Below, piece by piece: positions 47,862 to 56,157 of a stretch of DNA of 61,282 nucleotides. Origin of the DNA: a virus; IMG/VR virus record IMGVR_UViG_3300037193_000488, positions 1 through 61,282 of that record. The stretch is one strand, 5' to 3'. Each line of letters opens with the position of its first letter. Position 1 is the stretch's first letter. The notes below the pieces were generated by a model. The model was not told the origin of the DNA, searched no databases, and was given only the letters and a program-made list of their open reading frames with translations. A program made the position numbers and the translations under genes.

Positions 47862-48197
47862 TCAGACCTGGTGCTTGTTCTCCATGACCTGCCCGGAGTC
47901 GCCGTCCACGACCGTGTTGCCGGTGTCATCCACACCCTCCGTGGAGGTCTGCAACGGGTCGCCCGCGTCCGTCGTGGTCGTCTCGCCGGAGTCCGTCATG
48001 GGCTCCACCTTGAATGCCCCATCGGCCCTGAGGATTTCCTCCAGTTCCGGGGTCATGTCGACCTCCACGGCCCAGCGGTTCTCCGGCCCGAACACCAGGT
48101 CCTGCTCGATGCCCTTGACGCCGCGTTCGGCCAGCTGATCGGCCGGGAGGATGCGAACGTCGCTCGCGCCCTTGTACCGCACCTTCGTCATCGCCAT
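47862..48197 (-). CDS. Hypothetical head-tail region protein, 111 aa
   Basis: A 111-aa protein. N-terminal beta (VRYKGASDVRILPADQLAER) and a disordered acidic, Thr-rich tail. Small proteins with RYxGxxdvR...  and a similar position are common in actinobacteriophages as head-tail connector or minor capsid proteins. Function inferred only from place. Confidence 0.6.
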   Translation of the reverse strand: MAMTKVRYKGASDVRILPADQLAERGVKGIEQDLVFGPENRWAVEVDMTPELEEILRADGAFKVEPMTDSGETTTTDAGDPLQTSTEGVDDTGNTVVDGDSGQVMENKHQV

Positions 48198-48227
48198 TTG
48201 GTTGGCTCCTTCCTTGTGGTCGTAATC

Positions 48228-48641
48228 CTACGGAATCGGCTTGTAGGTGGTCAGGAAGTCGACATATGACACGTTCGTGCCGAAGTGGTCGTCATAACCA
48301 TCTGCAAACGTACCTTCCCAGACAGTCTCCAAGACCCGTATGCCTTCTCCATCCCCTACAAGCCAAATGGGGATCTCCTCCTTGAGCGCAGCCACCGCCG
48401 CATCGATCTTCGACATGGACCCCGGCTCATCGTGAACCCACGCATTCCAGCGCTGCTGCGACACAGACAGACGCGGGGCGAGTCCCGGATTGTCCGGCTG
48501 GAAGCGAATCACGATGAACGGCCGGACGGCCGACTTGCCAGGCTCGGCCTGACCCACAGCACCGGAGGAGTACACCTCTGCATCCGAAATGCCACTATTG
48601 GTGGCAATCACGGCTTGGTAGGCCCTCTTGCGCAGACTCAT
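48228..48641 (-). CDS. Tail terminator / minor tail protein
   Basis: A 137-aa protein. MSLRKRAYQAVIATNSGI, PFIVIRFQPDNPGL and SVSQQRWNAWVHDEPGSMS follow the Lambda gpU/HK97-type tail terminator pattern (a beta sheet and helical arm). It is coupled to the preceding gene (TGATG at the second of two ATGs). Tail terminators cap the tail tube and join it to the head. Confidence 0.65.
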   Translation of the reverse strand: MSLRKRAYQAVIATNSGISDAEVYSSGAVGQAEPGKSAVRPFIVIRFQPDNPGLAPRLSVSQQRWNAWVHDEPGSMSKIDAAVAALKEEIPIWLVGDGEGIRVLETVWEGTFADGYDDHFGTNVSYVDFLTTYKPIP

Positions 48642-49009
48642 CATCCCTCCGGTGACTTCGGATCGAAGACAGACTTGGCCAGGAGTGCGAAGAACTTCGG
48701 ACCCCACTTCGCAAGAGATGGGGTAATGATGGCGTACTTCCCAGACCAGCGAAGCTCCAGCCAGACTCCATACGGAACCGAATGGTACAACACGATTGCC
48801 ACCCGGTTGGTGGAAACCTCCACGCTGGTGAACAGGCCGTTGCGGGCGTTGCCAGTCTGGTCTTGCCACGGCGCGTTCTCCCGCATGTCGCTTTGGATCT
48901 GTGGGGCGACAAACCGCGCCGTCGCAACCATGCGATTCTTGGTACGCGCACCGAGTGTCTGGAGGTTCCCGGAGAGGTTGCCCTTCCACTCAATGCCAGC
49001 TTTAGCCAC
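48641..49009 (-). CDS. Head-tail connector, HK97 gp10-like
   Basis: A 122-aa protein starting at GTG (VAKAGIEWKGN) with an 8-base overlap on the previous gene. WKGNLSGNLQTLGARTKNRM, FVAPQIQSDMRENAPWQDQT and VPYGVWLELRW match the HK97-gp10/tail-completion pattern (helix, then DMR..APW.D.TGNAR.. and Y..WLE). Confidence 0.8.
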   Translation of the reverse strand: MAKAGIEWKGNLSGNLQTLGARTKNRMVATARFVAPQIQSDMRENAPWQDQTGNARNGLFTSVEVSTNRVAIVLYHSVPYGVWLELRWSGKYAIITPSLAKWGPKFFALLAKSVFDPKSPEG

Positions 49010-49367
49010 GATACAACACCTCAGCCCAGGTCTCATATCGCCGGTCCTCCTTGATGTACACGATCTCGTGCTTGGCACCATCCTTCATGTACCAATCACC
49101 AATCGCAACATCCGCATCCCATTCACCCAACAGCACGAAGTCCGGCTGGACCTCCTCGCCGTCGATGGTGCGACGGAAAACCCCAGTATTAGTGGGTTGG
49201 GTGATCTGCCGGAAGGTCTGCGCAGGAAGCGGGGTCGGGCCGGTACTTACCACACCACCAGCGCCATCGCTCTCCATAGCCGTCCGGACCAGCGCGATGC
49301 TTTGCGGGTAAACCCCAATAAACGCTGTGGTTTGCTTCCGCATCACCTCATTCTCGCTCAGTGGCAT
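49002..49367 (-). CDS. Head-tail stopper
   Basis: A 121-aa beta-rich protein (PQTFRQITQPT, DGEEVQPDFVLLGEWDADVA, GAKHEIVYIKEDRRYE). The beta barrel with VLLG..D and a final Y-E-T-x-A-E resembles head-completion/stopper proteins (SPP1 gp16-like). Closes the portal after packaging. Confidence 0.7.
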   Translation of the reverse strand: MPLSENEVMRKQTTAFIGVYPQSIALVRTAMESDGAGGVVSTGPTPLPAQTFRQITQPTNTGVFRRTIDGEEVQPDFVLLGEWDADVAIGDWYMKDGAKHEIVYIKEDRRYETWAEVLYRG

Positions 49368-49369
49368 GA

Positions 49370-49693
49370 CTACCTCCGAACGATCCGGCGCGTTGTCGAC
49401 GGGGTGACCGTCTCCACCGGGTTGTCGTCCGTGTCATCAAACTGCTTGGCGAGTGCAAGGGCGTTCTTGAACAGATCGGAGTTCTTCCGGGACGAACCGG
49501 CTTCGGTGATGTCCACCATCTCGCTGTACTCGGTGGACTTGCTGTACCAGAACGTAGCGGCAGCCGCACGAGGATCACCCTCCGTCGCCGTCAGCCACTC
49601 ATCGATCTGGGCATCGTTGTATGCATACGGTTCCGTGGCATCACCAATCATGCGACGGAGTTGCATCCGTACTTCCGGGCTGAACTCGGCCAT
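49370..49693 (-). CDS. Head-tail adaptor
   Basis: A 107-aa helical protein. LRRMIGDATEPYAYNDAQIDEWL, AAATFWYSKSTEYSEMVDITEAG and FKNALALAKQF match the alpha-helical HK97 gp6/SPP1 gp15-like adaptor family that sits under the portal. Position before stopper and gp10-like genes agrees. Confidence 0.8.
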   Translation of the reverse strand: MAEFSPEVRMQLRRMIGDATEPYAYNDAQIDEWLTATEGDPRAAAATFWYSKSTEYSEMVDITEAGSSRKNSDLFKNALALAKQFDDTDDNPVETVTPSTTRRIVRR

Positions 49694-49797
49694 CTCTCCT
49701 CCATGGCTCTCGTGGCCGCTAGGACGATCTGAAGCGTTGGGATGGGCTCGGACTTGGCCCTACATTCCTTCATGGCCAGGAGCCCACGCCGCTCCAT
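49648..49797 (-). CDS. Possible small protein, 49 aa
   Basis: A 49-codon frame (MERRGLLAMKEC...) between the adaptor gene and a strong hairpin, with mostly G/C third positions through the first 35 codons. Its last 46 bases overlap the adaptor start. GGGG precedes the ATG. Nothing is recognised; kept at moderate confidence. Confidence 0.4.
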   Translation of the reverse strand: MERRGLLAMKECRAKSEPIPTLQIVLAATRAMEERWPSSARKYGCNSVA

Positions 49798-49814
49798 CCC
49801 CGTACAAGGCGACT

Positions 49815-49849
49815 GCCCGGGCCACTAGCGGAGCGGAAGTGACCCGGGC
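49815..49849. terminator. 12-bp hairpin downstream of capsid genes
   Basis: GCCCGGGCCACT (49815-49826) with AGTGACCCGGGC (49838-49849), one wobble or mismatch pair. It follows the major capsid and SAP-domain genes and precedes the connectors, which would let capsid be made in excess of downstream proteins. Confidence 0.6.
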
Positions 49850-49876
49850 AATCGTCCTCAAGACGGGTGCAACGGA

Positions 49877-50236
49877 CTATCCGTTGTCCTCGTCTTCGTC
49901 CTCGTTGGCGTCATCCTCCTCCAGACGCGCGACCAGATCCGGCTTGTTGCCCGACTTCGGCAGGTCCCGGTTCCCCAGTTCCCACCGGAGTTGGTCTCCG
50001 GTCCAGTCGTTGTAGTCCTCGGGCGGCTCCTCACCGTTGAACGGGTCGGGGCCAGCGCCTGGGGTGAACCCGCCATCGGCGCGCGCCGGGTTGGTCTCCC
50101 CACCCGGAGGGTTTCCCGGCACCAGTTCCTGCCGGATGCCCTCGCCGTCTTCGTCCGGGATCTCATCGGCCCGGTTCCACGACCGCAGCCAGGCCTTGTC
50201 GTCTTCGGTCAGCGGATTGCTCAGCTCGCGTGGCAT
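49877..50236 (-). CDS. Head-associated protein with SAP/HeH-like C-terminus
   Basis: A 119-aa acidic protein starting MPRELSNPLT. About residues 77-107 (YNDWTGDQLRWELGNRDL, SGNKPDLVARLEE) fit the SAP/HeH two-helix fold, similar to the duplicated units in the SSB-like protein. Such proteins directly after the capsid gene are frequent in actinobacteriophages and are head-tail connectors or minor head proteins. Confidence 0.7.
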   Translation of the reverse strand: MPRELSNPLTEDDKAWLRSWNRADEIPDEDGEGIRQELVPGNPPGGETNPARADGGFTPGAGPDPFNGEEPPEDYNDWTGDQLRWELGNRDLPKSGNKPDLVARLEEDDANEDEDEDNG

Positions 50237-50249
50237 TTTGCAACCCTCC

Positions 50250-51377
50250 TTACGCGTAGACGGCCGGGGCCGTGTAGGTGGCCGACGCGGTGATCTGCAT
50301 GATCGCACCCGCACCACGCTTCCGGACACCGGTGCCGAAGCCACGGGTGTAGTAGGACTCGATCAGCGGGTAGTCGGGCTCACGGCCCTTCACCAGCTTG
50401 AGACCGCGCAGGGTCGCGATGGTGTCCTCACGGATGGCGATGGGGTTGTTGAGGGATTCCTCACCACCGGTGGCGAAGCACACCATGTACCCGGCCGGGA
50501 TGTACTCGTCCTGCACGATGAGAACGTCGGCGTACGAACCGATGACGTTCAGACCGTTGAGCGAGTTCGGCGGCTGCTGGCCGGACACAATCTGCATGTT
50601 GACCGGCATGAGGAACGGCGACGTACCGGAGGACGGCACGAAGTCGTACAGCGATCCGGCCGGACCACCGTTGAGTTCGCTGCGGATCAGCCGGATGACG
50701 TCGCCCTGGGCCTTGTTGACCATGACGACAACGCGGTAGCCGTTGGCGACCGTGTAGCCGTGCTCACCGACCAAGTTGATGAGCGCGTTGAGGTCCGCGA
50801 TGCCATCGGCGTCGTTGGAGAACGTCGCCGCACCGGATGTGACGTAGTGGTTGTGGGAATCCGGGAAGACCGTGGTGCCGTAGTTCGGCGGCTTGTCACC
50901 GACCTGACCCGCATAGAACGGGTAGACGGTGTGACCTTCCTCGGCCGTACGGCGATCGTTGCGGAACAGGGTTCGCATGACCTCCGTGAACACCAGCCGG
51001 TTGTCGGCTTCGAGCGCCATGTTGGTGTACGCGTTGACCTGGGAAGCCGGGGCCTTGGCCAGGAACTTCCAGGTGAACCGTCCGGCGAGGTCATACCAGC
51101 CGAAGTCGTAACCAACCGTGGTCGGCTTGACTCCCGGCCGGATGCCCACCGGGACACCGTACTCCGTTGCAGGCTCGAAGTCGCCGATTTCGCCGGAGTC
51201 GTACATCTGCTCCGTGAGCAGAGTCGTACGCCAGGTCAGGAACGACACCAGAGGATCACGCTTGGCGTTCCACATCGCGAGAGCGGCCTGGTAGTCGTCC
51301 CACAGCTGGTTGAGGTTCGTGCCGTCGCTGGTCTGGGTGACGAGAATGTCACCAGCAGCATGGAATCCGCGTGCCAT
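50250..51377 (-). CDS. Major capsid protein
   Basis: A 375-aa protein in the correct place (after scaffold and decoration). It has a helical/beta N-arm, a beta-rich E-loop region (TTVGYDFGWYDLAGRFTWKFL), long alpha helices (NMALEADNRLVFTEVMRTLF, LNALINLVGEHG) and a C-terminal beta sheet (AIREDTIATLRGLKLVKG), as in the HK97 fold. No cleavable delta domain is visible; a separate scaffold protein exists. Downstream hairpin noted. Confidence 0.9.
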   Translation of the reverse strand: MARGFHAAGDILVTQTSDGTNLNQLWDDYQAALAMWNAKRDPLVSFLTWRTTLLTEQMYDSGEIGDFEPATEYGVPVGIRPGVKPTTVGYDFGWYDLAGRFTWKFLAKAPASQVNAYTNMALEADNRLVFTEVMRTLFRNDRRTAEEGHTVYPFYAGQVGDKPPNYGTTVFPDSHNHYVTSGAATFSNDADGIADLNALINLVGEHGYTVANGYRVVVMVNKAQGDVIRLIRSELNGGPAGSLYDFVPSSGTSPFLMPVNMQIVSGQQPPNSLNGLNVIGSYADVLIVQDEYIPAGYMVCFATGGEESLNNPIAIREDTIATLRGLKLVKGREPDYPLIESYYTRGFGTGVRKRGAGAIMQITASATYTAPAVYA

Positions 51378-51382
51378 TCAGA

Positions 51383-51760
51383 TCACCGCCCCAGCCGTAC
51401 GACGAGACGCCACGCCTGGACGAACCAGCCGAGCGACTTCCCGGTGGCGACGTTGCTGACGATTCCAGCAGCACCCGCCTTGACCTCCACGCCCGCAGCG
51501 AAGCCGGTGACACCGGACGCAGCGTCCAGGATGTCCACGATTTCACCATCGGTCATGACATCCACAGGCTTGCCCTGCGGGATCATCGACGACAGGCAGA
51601 TCACTCCGCGCGCAGCGGTTCCGTCAACGCTCTTGATGACGTTTCCGGAGCCGTTGATGTCAACGGCGTAGATCTTGCCCACGTCGGCTGCGACCGGCTG
51701 AAACCCCAGCGGAGCACGGAAGCTCCCGCCATGGGGTTCGACCTTGTCGAACCGTGCCAT
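51383..51760 (-). CDS. Capsid decoration-like protein
   Basis: A 125-aa Gly/Ala/Val-rich beta protein (VGKIYAVDINGSGNVIKSVD, GVICLSSMIPQGKPVDVMTD, GVEVKAGAAGIVSNVATG) like DUF2190/DUF7302-type decoration proteins that sit between scaffold and capsid genes. Stabilises the expanded capsid; inferred from location. Confidence 0.7.
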   Translation of the reverse strand: MARFDKVEPHGGSFRAPLGFQPVAADVGKIYAVDINGSGNVIKSVDGTAARGVICLSSMIPQGKPVDVMTDGEIVDILDAASGVTGFAAGVEVKAGAAGIVSNVATGKSLGWFVQAWRLVVRLGR

Positions 51761-51792
51761 GTTGCAATCTCCTTGAGTTGGTGGGTTTCGGG

Positions 51793-52470
51793 CTACCGTC
51801 GCCCGAGCGCAGGCAGCGAGGACACGATGCGATCCTTGCGAACCTCATCATCAGCCTTCTTCCGACCGGCACCACTCGCCGGTTGACCAGAAGCCGGGAC
51901 CTGCTCCTCCTCGTCCTCCTCGGAGTCGTCCTGGGATTTCACCAGGAACGGCTTGTCCTTGGAGAGTTTCTCCAACGCCTTGGCCAACTCCTTGGAGTCA
52001 ACCTCACCCTTGTCGTTCACCGCATCGGCCAGGTAGCCCTTGCTGTTGGCGATCTCCAGGGCGACTTCGCTGTCGGCCCAGGTGATGGTGTTGGCGCTGA
52101 GGAAGGCGTTGGCCAGCCGGAGCTTGTTGACCTCGGTCACCAGCGTGTCCCGCTCGGCGGTGATGGTCTGCAAGTCCTTGACGGCCTTGTCCTTCTCGGA
52201 CAGGTCCTTGTCCTTGAGTTGCTGCAACTCCTGCTCGGCGGCCGTGCGCTTCTGATCGGCTTGGGAAAGCTGGGCTTTCAACCGATCGAACTCCGCACGA
52301 CTGACGGTGTTGTTGCTGTCGGTGTTCTGGTCCTGGTTCGGCGCGCTGTCCGATCCGTTGTTGGGCTGTCCACCGTTGCCCGTGCCCTGCGCGCTGTCAG
52401 TGCCGGTGCCGTTCGTACCCTGCGGCGCTCCGTCCGCTCCGGGCACGCCCTCCTGTCCGCTCTGTGACAT
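51793..52470 (-). CDS. Scaffolding protein
   Basis: A 225-aa protein starting MSQSGQEGVP. Disordered Gly/Asn/Gln-rich start, central coiled coil (RAEFDRLKAQLSQADQKRTA, AEQELQQLKDKDLSEKDK) and basic end (GAGRKKADDEVRKDR). This layout and its place before the capsid gene are typical for phage scaffolds, which leave the capsid on maturation. Another function is unlikely. Confidence 0.85.
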   Translation of the reverse strand: MSQSGQEGVPGADGAPQGTNGTGTDSAQGTGNGGQPNNGSDSAPNQDQNTDSNNTVSRAEFDRLKAQLSQADQKRTAAEQELQQLKDKDLSEKDKAVKDLQTITAERDTLVTEVNKLRLANAFLSANTITWADSEVALEIANSKGYLADAVNDKGEVDSKELAKALEKLSKDKPFLVKSQDDSEEDEEEQVPASGQPASGAGRKKADDEVRKDRIVSSLPALGRR

Positions 52471-52518
52471 GAGGTGTACTCCTTTCCGCTCCGTTTGGGT
52501 CAAGATCCTACTGGAGCG

Positions 52519-52860
52519 TCAGGCAAGCTTCTCGGAAACAACCACCCTGCAATAGTTCTTGGGAGGGAACGTCTGCGGCCGACCACCCGGCCAGATTGCC
52601 CGAGCCTCCACGTCCATGCTCCCGAGTTCATCGGTCTGCGGCGCGGACCAGGTGTGCGTTACCACACCCGACTGGGCATTTGCACCAGGGGTGAACGTTC
52701 CCTGTTCATCGAACACCAGAGTCCCGTTGCGGCTCCCGATCACCCGCCATGTCTCCACCCCGGAGAGGTCGCCGGAAGATCCACTCACATCGATCTCCAA
52801 CGGTGGCTCCAGATCCCCTTGCTTGATGAAGAAAACATCATCTTCGTCAATGACACTCAT
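52519..52860 (-). CDS. BppU-N-like virion protein
   Basis: A 113-aa beta protein. FFIKQGDLEPPLEIDVSG, DLSGVETWRVIG and VTHTWSAPQTDELGSMDVEA resemble the N-terminal domain of baseplate upper proteins (BppU) and related Ig-like virion modules. Usually such domains attach fibres; here it is coupled to the repeat-rich 527-aa gene. A capsid-fibre base is a plausible role. Confidence 0.6.
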   Translation of the reverse strand: MSVIDEDDVFFIKQGDLEPPLEIDVSGSSGDLSGVETWRVIGSRNGTLVFDEQGTFTPGANAQSGVVTHTWSAPQTDELGSMDVEARAIWPGGRPQTFPPKNYCRVVVSEKLA

Positions 52861-54440
52861 TGTGGTGTTGCCTCCGCTTTGTTTGGACGAACGTCTCCGG
52901 ATGACTTGGTTCGAACATTTGCGGTCCCCAGGTTGGCACGCAACGATGATGTCGGGTCTTCAACGGGTTGGTAGTTCGGCAACCCACCGCCGCCCATAAC
53001 ATCGCCGTCAAGGCTAGCTGCGAGGTGCGGCAGGATCGCGGTGAGTGTGCCCTCCGGAGAGCTTGTTGTTCCTGACAAAAGTGCTGTAATCATGGGGAGA
53101 TCGGTGACGAATGCACCAGGAGAGGTAGCGCCAGCCGACAAGGCGGCCGTGATCGCTGGAAGATCGGCATCAAATGCTCCGGGTGTACTCACCTCCCCGT
53201 TTGCATTCGCCTGTAGAAGTGGCAGGATGATGTCGATCGAGTTCGACGGAGTCTCAGATGTACCGTCAAGGCTGAGGAACATGGCCGGCAAAGACACGGC
53301 CACATCACCAATGGACGAAGCCTCAGCATCTGCGTCCAGGGTCGGCAGGGGTAGCGTCGCATTTGCCATCCCTGCAAGGGATATCTCTGCATCCACATCA
53401 AGAGAAATTGCCGGGAGTCGTCCATCCACCGTGGCCTGAACAGACGACATCCCGGCAACCGACGCAACCAGTGAGGGGAGTGCGACCGCCATCGCACCTT
53501 CGGCCCGAGCTTCCGCTACAAGGGCCGAACCGATTGCGCCTAGCTGGGCATTGACGGCAGCAGGGGTGGATGCCACGCCGACAAACCCAGCGCTCAACAA
53601 CGGCAAGGATGCGGCTACCGATCCCGGTGCCCTTGCCGAAACTACAGTATTAGTGGACATTCCTCCAGGCAATGCCACATTCGTCGTGCCGGAGTCCCGG
53701 GCCGTCACCGACAGACTACCCGTCATCCCTCCGGGAAGGCTTGCCGCAACCGCACCCGTTGCTCCTCCGCCACCCGCAGAAGGCGATTTGATGGAGATGG
53801 TTGCCGCTACGCCGTTGGCATGACTGGCAGGGTTGGTGGTGAATGTCTTGATTCCTGAGGGATTTGATGGTGAAGACATCGAGGCAGCGGTGAGCGCGTT
53901 CCACGTCGTGGGCTGGATGTCGATGTGCTCCGCCATACCAGACGGCGGGTTGTATGTCAGCGCCCCAGGGCCTTGCCCATCCAGCGCTGCGAAGCATATC
54001 AGCAGATCATCAGGGCCGAACGGGACGATGGACGGAGCCCCAACTGCCGCATTTGCAGCGATCACCGCCGGAGCGACCTCTTTGATGAGGTTTGCCAACG
54101 TTTGTGTGGTATCGAAGCCGATGATGCGCAGCACACCACCGGCCGGATCAGCATTGGCACCACCCGGGAACGTGTAGCTGGCCGGTTCGTTGTTGGCAAA
54201 CCTCGCACCCAATGCAAGATGGTAGCCATTGGCCCCGGCATCATAGTCGGAAGTGGAGAGCGTCAATCCACCACCGGCCGTGGTGAAGGAAGCCGGTACG
54301 TTGCTGTCGGCAAAAGTGTTCCAATCGCTGGAATTGACAGCGATCAACAAGTCACCATTGGCTGTGCCCGCTGGGCGAGCCACGGTGAAGTTGCCTCCTC
54401 CCGAAGCTCCCTGTGCGGCAGCAGCAACGCTGGCCACCAT
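52857..54440 (-). CDS. Repeat-rich virion protein (12 units of 21-22 residues)
   Basis: A 527-aa protein. Residues 1-225 form a Gly/Ala-rich jelly-roll-like domain (ASYTFPGGANADPAGGVLRI). From residue 235 to about 485 run twelve units of 21 or 22 residues beginning at LP or LG (for example LPAITAALSAGATSPGAFVTD). A Gly-rich and charged end follows. It lies in the head module, coupled to a BppU-like gene, so it may be a capsid-surface fibre. The regular period suggests a beta-solenoid. Confidence 0.7.
   Translation of the reverse strand: MVASVAAAAQGASGGGNFTVARPAGTANGDLLIAVNSSDWNTFADSNVPASFTTAGGGLTLSTSDYDAGANGYHLALGARFANNEPASYTFPGGANADPAGGVLRIIGFDTTQTLANLIKEVAPAVIAANAAVGAPSIVPFGPDDLLICFAALDGQGPGALTYNPPSGMAEHIDIQPTTWNALTAASMSSPSNPSGIKTFTTNPASHANGVAATISIKSPSAGGGGATGAVAASLPGGMTGSLSVTARDSGTTNVALPGGMSTNTVVSARAPGSVAASLPLLSAGFVGVASTPAAVNAQLGAIGSALVAEARAEGAMAVALPSLVASVAGMSSVQATVDGRLPAISLDVDAEISLAGMANATLPLPTLDADAEASSIGDVAVSLPAMFLSLDGTSETPSNSIDIILPLLQANANGEVSTPGAFDADLPAITAALSAGATSPGAFVTDLPMITALLSGTTSSPEGTLTAILPHLAASLDGDVMGGGGLPNYQPVEDPTSSLRANLGTANVRTKSSGDVRPNKAEATPQ
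52986..53738 (-). repeat. Region coding twelve 21-22-residue repeats
   Basis: Unit starts are spaced 22, 22, 21, 21, 21, 21, 21, 22, 21, 21 and 22 residues. The common pattern is L-P-x-phi-x-A-x-phi-x-G...P-G-x-phi-x-A. DNA copies are well diverged, so this is old and probably conserved. Confidence 0.75.
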
Positions 54441-54445
54441 CCCTA

Positions 54446-54859
54446 TTACCCAGCGGGCATGGTGCCGGTGCCGGACGTGATCGTCACGGTCAGGCCGACA
54501 CTAATGGTGGTGGTGTTGAGGTTGAGGTCCGCGCCGGAGGTCCCAACGCTGCCGTCGTACTTGGCGACGTTGTCGGAGTCGAGGAACCGGCACCAGGCAG
54601 CGGTACCGGCCGCTAGTCCGGTCGTGGACAGGTCCGGGTCTGCATCGAGATCCTTTGTACCGTTGACGGCTGCGGCCCAAGCCGGATCGGCCAGAGTGAA
54701 CTCGGCGAGCAGCACCTGGGCACCCACGGCGGTGTCCGGTCCGGCCGGACGTGATCCGCTGTAGACGCGGATCTTCCCAGGACCCGTACCGGCATCCACG
54801 GAGTCGAGCATGGCGTTGGCCCCAAGGCTACGCACAGCGTTGGCAAGTGTGAGCGTCAT
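54446..54859 (-). CDS. Beta-rich virion protein, 137 aa
   Basis: A 137-aa beta-rich protein (KIRVYSGSRPAGPDTAVGAQ, VLLAEFTLADPAW, LNTTTISVGLTVTITSGTG) that resembles a small family of phage structural proteins near capsid genes. Coupled closely with the repeat-rich gene. Probably part of the head or of a capsid fibre. Confidence 0.65.
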   Translation of the reverse strand: MTLTLANAVRSLGANAMLDSVDAGTGPGKIRVYSGSRPAGPDTAVGAQVLLAEFTLADPAWAAAVNGTKDLDADPDLSTTGLAAGTAAWCRFLDSDNVAKYDGSVGTSGADLNLNTTTISVGLTVTITSGTGTMPAG

Positions 54860-54868
54860 GGTTGGATC

Positions 54869-55270
54869 CTATTCCGTGCGGTCTTCATCGGCCCCGACAA
54901 CGATAAATGCAAGGACCGCTGGGTTTTCGACCATGAAGGCGAACAACGGTGCCTCCAGGCGGCTGACAATGAACTCCTCCGCGCCGTGCGAGTCGTGCGA
55001 GTGCTGTAGCATGTCACTCAAGATGTCACCGCCGGAGTTGGCATGGAGCGCATGCATGGCCTCGTGGAGCAAGGTCTCCCGTTTGTTGGTGGGATGCAAC
55101 TCCGGGTTGATCCAAATCCCCAGCAATATGTGGTTCGTCACGCCCCAGCAGGACTCTTGCCGGTCTTCGGCCGGACGGTTGACCCACTCATCAGCGGACC
55201 AGTGTATTTTGTAGCTCTTGGCCCCAATCTTGAGGCGCTTCGGGTACTTGATCCGCTTACCGTTTGCCAT
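54869..55270 (-). CDS. HExxH zinc metallopeptidase-like protein
   Basis: A 133-aa protein starting MANGKRIKYP. TLLHEAMHALHA gives H69-E70-x-x-H73, the gluzincin/ImmA-type zinc helix, and HGAEEFIV with E98 may be the third ligand. It lies between the MuF-like and virion genes. It could be a head-maturation protease, a virion-carried protease or a host-targeting enzyme. It is short for a full protease but similar to phage SprT/ImmA-like stand-alone domains. Confidence 0.75.
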   Translation of the reverse strand: MANGKRIKYPKRLKIGAKSYKIHWSADEWVNRPAEDRQESCWGVTNHILLGIWINPELHPTNKRETLLHEAMHALHANSGGDILSDMLQHSHDSHGAEEFIVSRLEAPLFAFMVENPAVLAFIVVGADEDRTE

Positions 55271-55283
55271 TTGCTCCACTTTC

Positions 55284-56153
55284 TCAGGCAACATCTGCCA
55301 TGTTGTCATACTTCCCGGCGTTGAGGTTGCGCAGGAAGGCTTCTTCGGAGATCGGAACCGTGGTTGTGAAGCACAGACACTGCGGGTGCGGCTTGCGAGG
55401 GACCTGGCCAACGGAGTATTCACCAGGTTCCCAGCCGCGTTGGTTGACTTTCGACGCCAAATCGTTGCAAATGTCTGGCTTCGGGTGGCTTCCGGACAGG
55501 TTCCACTTCATCCGGGCCACGAACGGGTCGTCTTGCGCCATGCGGATCGAGGTCTCATGGAAGGCGTTGTTGAGTTCCGTCCGTGCGAGACGCATCGCCG
55601 CATAGGAAAGACCACCCGGAGTGCGCGGATTGATGTAGGAGCGCACCATACGTGCAATCTCCGTGGCAGATCGGCCGGTGAGAAGACCCTGGTTGATGAT
55701 GTTCTCCACTGCGGTAACAGATCTCCGGCCGTTCCGGTACACCCGCTCACTCAAGGTGAAGCGATGATGCTTGCGGGAGATGTAGGAATCCAGCCCCGCT
55801 TGGGCTTGTGCAAGTAGCGACCGCGCGAAGTCTTGCGTCATCTTGACCCCGAGCCGCTTCATCAGGTCCTTGTCGAACGCTTGCTGGACCTTCGCGATGT
55901 CCTGCGCGCTACCGAGGATGCCGCGTTCAATGACATCCCCGGCATCGCGCCATACCGCCATCATTTCCCGCGTCAAACGGAGTTGTGACGCGCGAACTTG
56001 GTTGCCGATCCGGGCTGACTCGGACAGCCGCGCGATCTCGGAGTCCAGCGAACGAATAGCCGCCCGCAGAACCTTCCGCATTTCCACATCTACTGTGACT
56101 TGCCGGCGCAGGTATGCATCGAGCGGCGCACGGTCAAGCTTCGGATCGGCCAT
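55284..56153 (-). CDS. MuF-like head morphogenesis protein
   Basis: A 289-aa protein starting MADPKLDRAP. The N-terminus is helical, and the C-terminus has MRLARTELNNAFHETSIRM, WNLSGSHPKPDICNDLASK and PHPQCLCFTTTV, the Mu gpF minor-head signature (RTE...H..C..C). Such proteins are packaged in the head and may interact with the portal. Confidence 0.85.
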   Translation of the reverse strand: MADPKLDRAPLDAYLRRQVTVDVEMRKVLRAAIRSLDSEIARLSESARIGNQVRASQLRLTREMMAVWRDAGDVIERGILGSAQDIAKVQQAFDKDLMKRLGVKMTQDFARSLLAQAQAGLDSYISRKHHRFTLSERVYRNGRRSVTAVENIINQGLLTGRSATEIARMVRSYINPRTPGGLSYAAMRLARTELNNAFHETSIRMAQDDPFVARMKWNLSGSHPKPDICNDLASKVNQRGWEPGEYSVGQVPRKPHPQCLCFTTTVPISEEAFLRNLNAGKYDNMADVA

Positions 56154-56157
56154 GATC

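Noticed and set aside
50248-50257. Another TACGCGTA site at the capsid gene end
   Set aside because: It is the last codons and stop of the capsid gene and lacks the central CGCG of the repeated motif.
48285-51671. Plus-strand open frames of 576 and 544 codons opposite connector and capsid genes
   Set aside because: Shadows of well-supported head genes on the minus strand; low-complexity translation.
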